Source of the DNA: Emcibacteraceae bacterium
GTDB lineage: Bacteria > Pseudomonadota > Alphaproteobacteria > Sphingomonadales > Emcibacteraceae
Length of the DNA stretch: 10,680 nucleotides
NCBI GenBank assembly: GCA_016763335.1
Contig: JAESUD010000061.1
Coordinates: 1 to 10,680 of the forward strand
Direction: 5' to 3'
How positions within the stretch are numbered: the stretch's first letter is position 1; each line of letters begins with the position of its first letter. Under the pieces are notes generated by a model. That model saw only the letters and a list, made by a program, of their open reading frames with translations. It was not told the origin of the DNA and searched no databases. This document shows positions 6,554-10,680 of the stretch, piece by piece. The position numbers were made by a program, and so were the translations under genes.

Positions 6554-7087
6554 ATGTTTAATGACATAAAAAAGAATTTCGCAAGCCGCGCAGCAGCCGT
6601 TTCTATGGGCGCAACGGCTATATTTTCCCCGTTAACCGCCGTTTTTGCCGCCGACTCGGGCGAAGAAGCCGCGCCGCAAGTCGTGCAACAAACACATGAA
6701 ATCGCATCAGTTGAGACAGCATCACACGCACCGATTACAATAAGCGATAGAGCGGGATATAATGCTGCGCGTTGGGCAGAAGAAAATCCCGGAATCGGCG
6801 TAATTGTTGAAATTGGTTATGATACAGAAATCCCAACCGAAGCCATTGTTGATCTTCTTACACAGGATATAATGTCTATTCGAGGTGAAAATGGTGAACA
6901 GGTTGAGACTGTGGAGTTTTTCTTTAAGGAAAGTAAGGTCAATCGAGAAACAGGGGTTGGGTTTGTGTATGGCTCTGGTGGAACACCAAATGTAAATGTT
7001 ATGAAATCCCGACCTCTTGCTAGAGAAACAGCAACAAGTTATCTTTGGCGGCAATCAAAACCAAGCGTTGCTTATCAATACGATTGA
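6554..7087 (+). CDS. Secreted hypothetical protein downstream of the inverted repeats
   Basis: 177 residues from ATG 6554. An ATG at 6551 adds one Met, but AGGA (6543-6546) is better spaced, 7 bases, for 6554. The N-terminus is a signal peptide: a basic stretch (DIKKNFASR), a hydrophobic core (AAAVSMGATAIFSPLTAV) and a cleavage-like AVFA before ADSGEE, near residue 32. The mature part starts with an acidic, Gln/Ala-rich linker. A compact alpha/beta region follows, with GIGVIVEIGYD (about 80-90), VDLLTQDIMSIRG, VETVEFFFKES and GVGFVYGSGGTPNVNV. I do not recognise a family or catalytic motif. The signal peptide indicates periplasmic or extracellular location. The 289-bp region upstream carries the inverted repeats and candidate promoter, so its expression may be phase-variable. 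Its stop codon abuts that of the convergent gene, with no terminator between them. Confidence 0.75.
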   Translation: MFNDIKKNFASRAAAVSMGATAIFSPLTAVFAADSGEEAAPQVVQQTHEIASVETASHAPITISDRAGYNAARWAEENPGIGVIVEIGYDTEIPTEAIVDLLTQDIMSIRGENGEQVETVEFFFKESKVNRETGVGFVYGSGGTPNVNVMKSRPLARETATSYLWRQSKPSVAYQYD

Positions 7088-7930
7088 TTAAGTCATAGAA
7101 AGTGCGTCCAAAGTGCCGCCAGATTGCAGCTCAGGGTCAAACTCATCCGTATTCTGATCAAATTCCTCAATCTGTTCTGGCGTCAAAACACGCTCTAATA
7201 GTATCCTAGAACCCGTACTACTCTGAGAATACTCTTCGATAAGCTCACGTTTCTCTTCATCTGATAAATTCGGGTCATCCAGATTACGTTTTAATTCCTC
7301 AAGTTTTTCCAGATCATATTTTTCTTGTGCCAGCTTGGCCATTTCCCTTACGTCTTGGTCAGGGTGGTTTATATATTCATCCCTAATTTCACCTGTATCA
7401 GGATCAATCATTTTTTTATTCATTGCATCTTCTACACGTGCGCGCCAATCGGGGATTGATTCCCCGTCCTGACGTTCCGGCATTTCATCAGGGTCGAGTA
7501 TTTTCTGTGCCACAATCTCAACCCAAGCATCACCGTAGCGATCCTCAAAAGCTTGTTCCCTATCCGCAATCGAGTTTTCAAGATTAGCAATTCGATTATT
7601 AAGCTGACTTAACAGCGTAATCAGGTTGATTGTGTCGTTGCCCTTATTCTTTTTGGAATTCTTGCCATCGCCTTGCTCTTGTTGCGCTTTGATAACTGTT
7701 GCTGCACCTGTCAGGATCAAACCTTCATTACTCCCCGAAAGCTGCGCCATATCACTCGCATTCTCTGCAATTTGTTTGATTGTCTGTTGAGCCTTTGTAT
7801 ATTCTTCAAAATCATGACCACCGCCAAAAGCATTGCCCAAATGATCTTGGGGCAATGCCTTCGCAGCCGTTATATAATCGGCCTCTGTTTTAATGTTTTG
7901 CTCCGGTCCCTGAACCATATCATTCCCCAT
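7088..7930 (-). CDS. Acidic coiled-coil hypothetical protein
   Basis: 280 residues from ATG 7930. A second in-frame ATG at 7918 has GGGGAA just upstream and could be the real start. The protein is very acidic, has no signal peptide or TM segment, and is not recognised. Residues 15-85 are helical and Ala/Gln rich. A Lys/Asn linker (89-99, DGKNSKKNKGN) leads to a coiled coil (about 100-130, LITLLSQLNNRIANLENSIADREQ written here in part: LLSQLNNRIANLENS). Then come DRYGDAWVEIVAQKILDPDE (130-149) and an Asp/Glu-rich helical region with IPDWRARVEDAM, HPDQDVREMAKLAQEKYDL and LSDEEKRELIEEYSQ. The tail is acidic. It converges on the secreted-protein gene with directly abutting stop codons. Such acidic helical proteins are common in mobile-element cargo; no function can be inferred. 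Confidence 0.75.
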   Translation of the reverse strand: MGNDMVQGPEQNIKTEADYITAAKALPQDHLGNAFGGGHDFEEYTKAQQTIKQIAENASDMAQLSGSNEGLILTGAATVIKAQQEQGDGKNSKKNKGNDTINLITLLSQLNNRIANLENSIADREQAFEDRYGDAWVEIVAQKILDPDEMPERQDGESIPDWRARVEDAMNKKMIDPDTGEIRDEYINHPDQDVREMAKLAQEKYDLEKLEELKRNLDDPNLSDEEKRELIEEYSQSSTGSRILLERVLTPEQIEEFDQNTDEFDPELQSGGTLDALSMT

Positions 7931-8255
7931 ATTCAGTTATTTACACACACGCCCGAAGGCTTATTTTCTTTATTTACGGTTTCATGCTTTTTTTCGGGTT
8001 AATTCTAACTTTCAGCATGTTTTAGGCCGTAACTGTACTTTTATTCAACTGCGGATGAAATTGAATACACCGTATCATTCCCCCACATGCAGGCATTATG
8101 GGCTATTGAATTTAAAACTGAGTGAATTTATCGAGGCATTTATCTCAAATGCAAGCTATTAAGCTTTTGTAAATACTTAATAAAATGCTAGTTTTTAATT
8201 AAGCAAGATGAATGAGATATTTGAAAAATCAGAAAACATATGAAGGCGGCTATGT
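7931..8255. other. Intergenic stretch without recognisable gene
   Basis: 325 bases between two minus-strand genes. It should hold the promoter of the acidic coiled-coil gene and the 3' end of the HTH-repeat transcript. I see only a weak long-loop inverted repeat, CCCGAA (7952-7957) with TTCGGG (7993-7998). No open frame of useful length, RNA gene or clear terminator is visible. The stretch 8130-8240 is strongly AT-rich. Confidence 0.5.
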
Positions 8256-9059
8256 TTAGTTTTGAAGTATGATTTCAAGCATTTTTTGCTGTCGCTTTGC
8301 TTGCGCCTTATATTCGATCAGCACCCAGCTTAAATGGGCTTCCGATGCTGTTTTTGTAGTTCCCAATATCCAATGGTTTATCATAGTGCCATTAAGTGTT
8401 TTAGGGGAGCTATCTGATTGTTCATACAATTTGTTTGGACTTAAGCCCGTTGCCATTTTTAATTGAATCAGTTCTTCCTTGATTTCATCAGAAATAGAGA
8501 CTTGATCCATTTTATTTGTAGCGCATGAAGGAGATATGACCTTAACTTTTTTAAACTTTTTCGGTCTATCAGGAAATGATTTAATAGCCTTTAGAACAAA
8601 TTCCCATTCATCAATATAAGTTTTTACATTATCACCAGATAACCAGCGGGTTATTTTCAAATTATTGAGGCTATCTAAATATCGCGGACACATTCTTAAT
8701 ATAGCTGCACCTGTTTTTCCGGTTCTTTCAAATTCAGCTTTCAATTCCATCCTCATGGCCTCTGTAATGCTTATTTTAAGGCGAGAGGTTGGCTTGATTG
8801 CAATATTGGAAATGGTTGGCAGTGTATCTAAAAAAGTTACTATTTCCTGCCATATGAATTTTTCTATCTTCTTTGTTTTGCCTGTTTCAATATCCAGAAA
8901 AAATGCAACGGTATATTTTGGTTTTTCCTTTTCTAGAAAGCAGCCATTTAGTTTTGAATAACTCATCCGTGTGCGTCTGATTTCACTGATAAACAACTCA
9001 CGTTCTTTTTGACTGATTTTCAATATTTCCATTGTTGGAAAAGTCGTATAACGCCCCAA
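8256..9059 (-). CDS. 3' fragment of the five-repeat HTH-like gene
   Basis: 267 codons if initiated at TTG 9059, but that codon lies inside a repeat unit and has no ribosome binding site, and ATG 9032 has none either. It is best read as the distal part of the gene starting at 9479. It contains three complete module copies. The first (about 14-81, IRRT ... DIETGKTKK) is divergent. The second (about 97-163) is the clearest, with FERTGKTGAAILRM, ITRWLSGDNVKTYIDEWEFVL. The third (about 188-253) has MATGLSPNKLYEQ and INHWILGTTKTASEAHLSWVL. The common pattern is a helix, RTG, a turn, P..L, I..W(L)SG, and a closing helix with (F/W)VL. Linkers between copies are Lys-rich (RPKKFKKVKV). This resembles Xre-like DNA-binding folds. 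I recall RTGVG...WL.G repeats in alphaproteobacterial proteins, unverified here. Confidence 0.6.
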   Translation of the reverse strand: MGRYTTFPTMEILKISQKERELFISEIRRTRMSYSKLNGCFLEKEKPKYTVAFFLDIETGKTKKIEKFIWQEIVTFLDTLPTISNIAIKPTSRLKISITEAMRMELKAEFERTGKTGAAILRMCPRYLDSLNNLKITRWLSGDNVKTYIDEWEFVLKAIKSFPDRPKKFKKVKVISPSCATNKMDQVSISDEIKEELIQLKMATGLSPNKLYEQSDSSPKTLNGTMINHWILGTTKTASEAHLSWVLIEYKAQAKRQQKMLEIILQN

Positions 9060-9122
9060 TATAAAATTCCAATCTTCAACTAAGGCTGAATCTACTCTGC
9101 CAGTCAGAAGAGCAGAGGCTTT

Positions 9123-9479
9123 TTATGCAGAAAGACCTTTAGGCTTATCTGGATGATCCAGAATATATCCAGTAGATTTTATACCAGTTCTGGCGATTTC
9201 CTTTTGCAGAAATATCCATTTTTCCTTCGTAATGGACATTTTACGGTCCCCAAGGGAAGCGTAATAATCCAGAACAAAGTCCAGATCAACTTTTCTAATA
9301 TTCTTTATTTCACCAGAAACCCACCTTAAAAGGTGGGTCTTTTTGAAATGCTCTGGAATGTGCGGCGCAAGATCATAAAATTGTATTGCACGCACTCCTG
9401 TACGTTTAATCTCACGGCGAAGCCGCCCTTGAATTTCCGGTGAATTTTCAATAAATTTATCTCTAGCTGCACCTGTCAT
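9123..9479 (-). CDS. 5' fragment of the five-repeat HTH-like gene
   Basis: 118 codons from ATG 9479, which lacks a clear Shine-Dalgarno. Residues 14-75 are one full module: LRREIKRTGVRAIQFY, IPEHF, HLLRWVSGEIKN and DLDFVLDYYASL. Residues 82-118 are the first half of a second module (KEKWIFLQKEIARTGIKSTG, KPKGLSA) that stops just before the RW(V/L)SG segment. If translated alone it would give one and a half domains, and the half domain would not be expected to fold. The frame continues without shift into the downstream fragment. The module is probably helix-turn-helix, with RTG opening the turn and RW.SG in the following helix, so a DNA-binding regulator is my inference. Confidence 0.6.
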   Translation of the reverse strand: MTGAARDKFIENSPEIQGRLRREIKRTGVRAIQFYDLAPHIPEHFKKTHLLRWVSGEIKNIRKVDLDFVLDYYASLGDRKMSITKEKWIFLQKEIARTGIKSTGYILDHPDKPKGLSA

Positions 9480-9802
9480 GGATATAAGTGTAACTGATAT
9501 TTGTTGTGATTTGAAAGCCCATCATTTGCACTATTAACAGCGCACTTTTCTTAACTCATTTCATTTTGTGGTGTATCTTGGGTTTAAGATATTACGCGTC
9601 ATTACCCGCTGCTCGTTTCCCGTTGCATCCCTTCCGGCTAGCGCATCAAAAGCATAATAATATTATCAAATTGATTTAACCCCCTATTATGGTGTATTTA
9701 CATACAATACTAAACTTATGGTTTACTTGGGGAGTTTCTATAAAAACATCTCCATTAGACCCAAAACGGACATTAAAAAGCTAAACTGAAAAGGAGAAGC
9801 TG
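9480..9802. other. Divergent intergenic stretch without recognisable gene
   Basis: 323 bases between the divergently oriented HTH-repeat gene and the DUF3892/SIR2-like operon. A GC-richer patch at about 9596-9650 (CCCGCTGCTCGTTTCCCG and CCTTCCGGCTAGCG) differs from the AT-rich surroundings and may be a remnant. A 31-codon frame at 9689-9784 has no ribosome binding site. The only regulatory candidate is the promoter listed separately. No RNA gene or attachment-site repeat was seen. Confidence 0.5.
9663..9690 (+). promoter_or_regulatory. Possible sigma70-type promoter for the DUF3892/SIR2-like operon
   Basis: TTATCA (9663-9668, 4 of 6) and TATTAT (9685-9690, 5 of 6) are 16 bases apart. Initiation near 9697 would give a leader of about 105 bases before the ATG at 9803. 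It is the best match in the stretch, but the region is AT-rich. Confidence 0.35.
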
Positions 9803-10018
9803 ATGACAAAGGTAGTTGGAAATAATGACGGCCCAGGTGGTCGAAATGAGAGTTATAAAATTGGAAGTAGAAAAAATGTAAAACGTACGGCAGCTGTCAA
9901 AGAAGTTAAGCAAGGGAAACATTCTGGTGCTCACGTTGTAAAAGTAAATAATCGTGAATATGTTCGCGATAATCCTGACAACTCAAAGAGTGACAATGTG
10001 AACCGAAATAAGAAATAA
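9803..10018 (+). CDS. Small DUF3892-like protein
   Basis: 71 residues with a strong AAGGAG (9791-9796) 6 bases before the ATG. The sequence has conserved-looking blocks: NDGPGGRNESYKI (8-20), KRTAAVKEVKQGKHSGAHVVKV (27-48), REYVRDNPDNSKSDNVNR (51-68). From memory these match the small DUF3892 family (GPGGRNE..Y, V..G..H..HVV.VNG..YVR..PD....DNV); I could not check this. The protein is basic and Asn-rich, without signal or membrane segment. Its stop is 10 bases from the start of the SIR2-like gene, so the two form an operon. The function of the family is not established. Its pairing suggests a small partner or regulator of the larger protein. Confidence 0.75.
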   Translation: MTKVVGNNDGPGGRNESYKIGSRKNVKRTAAVKEVKQGKHSGAHVVKVNNREYVRDNPDNSKSDNVNRNKK

Positions 10019-10028
10019 GGTACGCCAC

Positions 10029-10680
10029 ATGCAACTTATGGAGTATGATGAGGTAATTGCTTCATTACTGAAAAAGAAGAGGAAACCAAACCTTCTTTTA
10101 GGTAACGGATTTAGTATGGCCTACAGTAGCGAAATATTTTCTTATAATGCGTTGTACGAATTCGTTGAGCAAATTCAAGACCAGAATTTGAGCAAGATAT
10201 TTGATATTGTGAAAACTAAAAATTTCGAACTAATAATGCAGCAACTCGATAATTTTTGCGAATTAATTGAAGTATTCGATCCCAACTCAGACCTGCAAAA
10301 AATTATAGAAGAAGCCAGTGTAAATCTAAAAAAGTCCCTTTTAGAAGCAATCAAAGAATTACATCCCGACCATGTGTTTAAAATATCTGATGACGAATGC
10401 TCTAAATGTGCAGAGTTTCTCAATCCCTATATGGAGAATAATGGAAATATATTTTCAACAAACTATGACATCCTGCTCTATTGGGTATTGATGAGAAGCG
10501 GCCTTGAAAATAGCGATGGCTTTGGAAAAGATAGGCTAGATGATCCTGATGATCGAGAGACTGAAGTTGAATATAGTGATGAGCTTTACTGGGGAAGAAA
10601 CAGAAGCTCACAATGTGTCTTCTACCTTCATGGAGCATTACCTTTATTTGATACAGGAATAGAAGTAATTAAAGAGCAAT
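10029..10680 (+). CDS. DUF4917-like protein with SIR2-type motifs, partial (C-terminus beyond window)
   Basis: 217 codons from ATG 10029 to the window edge with no stop. AAGG (10017-10020) is 8 bases upstream and overlaps the stop of the preceding gene. Three blocks fit a SIR2-like Rossmann fold: NLLLGNGFSMAYSSEIFSY (21-39) for the nucleotide-binding glycine loop, NGNIFSTNYDILLYWVLM (137-154) for the TxNxD element, and VFYLHGALPLF (196-206) for the catalytic-type histidine. This combination, with DGFG (161-164) between, matches what I remember of DUF4917. SIR2-like proteins outside the deacylase family often cleave NAD+ in anti-phage defence; the motifs are consistent with that, but activity is inferred. 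Residues 55-130 are a helical insert. There is no TM segment. Its partner is the small DUF3892-like protein 10 bases upstream. Confidence 0.8.
   Translation, partial: MQLMEYDEVIASLLKKKRKPNLLLGNGFSMAYSSEIFSYNALYEFVEQIQDQNLSKIFDIVKTKNFELIMQQLDNFCELIEVFDPNSDLQKIIEEASVNLKKSLLEAIKELHPDHVFKISDDECSKCAEFLNPYMENNGNIFSTNYDILLYWVLMRSGLENSDGFGKDRLDDPDDRETEVEYSDELYWGRNRSSQCVFYLHGALPLFDTGIEVIKEQ

Larger units (their letters stand above)
8256..9479 (-). pseudogene. Five-repeat HTH-like gene interrupted by an in-frame TAA
   Basis: From ATG 9479 the frame runs 408 codons to the stop at 8256, with one internal stop, TAA at 9125-9123. The 21 codons after it (KASALLTGRVDSALVEDWNF...) complete the second repeat: TG aligns with the SG of other copies, and EDWNFIL with the VDLDFVL of copy one. 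No frame shift is involved and no other stop interrupts. Copies lie at about codons 14-75, 82-148, 153-221, 237-303 and 328-393. A nonsense mutation, a base error or programmed readthrough could each explain it. TAA is used as a normal stop elsewhere in the window, so recoding is unlikely. Confidence 0.75.

Noticed and set aside
9096..9125. Plus-strand stem CTCTGC/GCAGAG followed by GCTTTTTAT.
   Set aside because: It falls in the 21 codons bridging the split repeat gene, and no plus-strand transcript is expected to end there.
9319..9344. Perfect 9-bp-arm palindrome ACCCACCTT-AA-AAGGTGGGT followed by CTTTTT, terminator-like on the plus strand.
   Set aside because: It lies inside a minus-strand coding sequence and encodes the conserved HLLRWVSG part of the HTH-like repeat. 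No plus-strand gene ends there, so codon coincidence is the simpler explanation.
9689..9784. 31-codon frame with a hydrophobic stretch upstream of the DUF3892-like gene.
   Set aside because: It has no ribosome binding site, overlaps the likely promoter region and has no recognisable family.
1..10680. CRISPR array, tRNA or rRNA genes, insertion-sequence ends.
   Set aside because: No regularly spaced repeats, cloverleaf-like sequence, rRNA-like stretch or transposase was found on reading both strands.

Overview
The window is about 10.7 kb of AT-rich, gene-dense bacterial accessory DNA. It holds a small serine recombinase, poorly characterised repeat proteins, a broken gene, an SH3 fragment and no housekeeping gene. 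Proteobacterial-style AAAGGA/AGGAG ribosome binding sites and a classical signal peptide point to a Gram-negative host. Alphaproteobacteria is my best guess, based on remembered sequence style rather than a search. A genomic island or plasmid accessory region fits best.

Left block (1-2456, minus strand): a compact three-gene operon. It encodes a small unrecognised protein, a four-TM protein with a cytoplasmic-type coiled coil, and a membrane-anchored vWA-like protein that runs off the left edge. The genes are separated by only 11-33 bases and each has a good Shine-Dalgarno. It diverges from the next block across a short AT-rich region with a perfect 18-bp palindrome and extra TTAxGTAAA half-sites, a likely shared operator.

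Second block (2601-5675, plus strand): a three-fold 30-residue repeat protein with HR..GPA-type motifs, then a 759-residue protein with an unrecognised N-terminus, seven pentapeptide repeats and seven ankyrin repeats, then a short SH3 fragment that looks N-terminally truncated.

Third block (5653-7930): a serine recombinase of the resolvase/invertase family (minus), a 289-bp intergenic region, and a secreted 177-residue protein (plus) that converges directly on an acidic coiled-coil protein (minus). The intergenic region contains two 19-bp copies of a palindromic sequence in inverted orientation. Their central dinucleotides match Hin/Gin-type crossover sites. They bracket about 130 bp holding a possible promoter and a terminator-like hairpin, so this is a candidate invertible switch. 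It is the most interesting feature here.

Fourth block (8256-9479, minus): two same-frame ORFs that are one gene interrupted by an in-frame TAA. Together they encode five copies of a ~65-75-residue module, probably helix-turn-helix-like, and the second copy continues straight through the stop codon.

Right edge (9803-10680, plus): a two-gene operon of a 71-residue DUF3892-like protein and the start of a DUF4917-like protein with SIR2-type motifs, a plausible NAD-handling defence or stress module cut by the window end.
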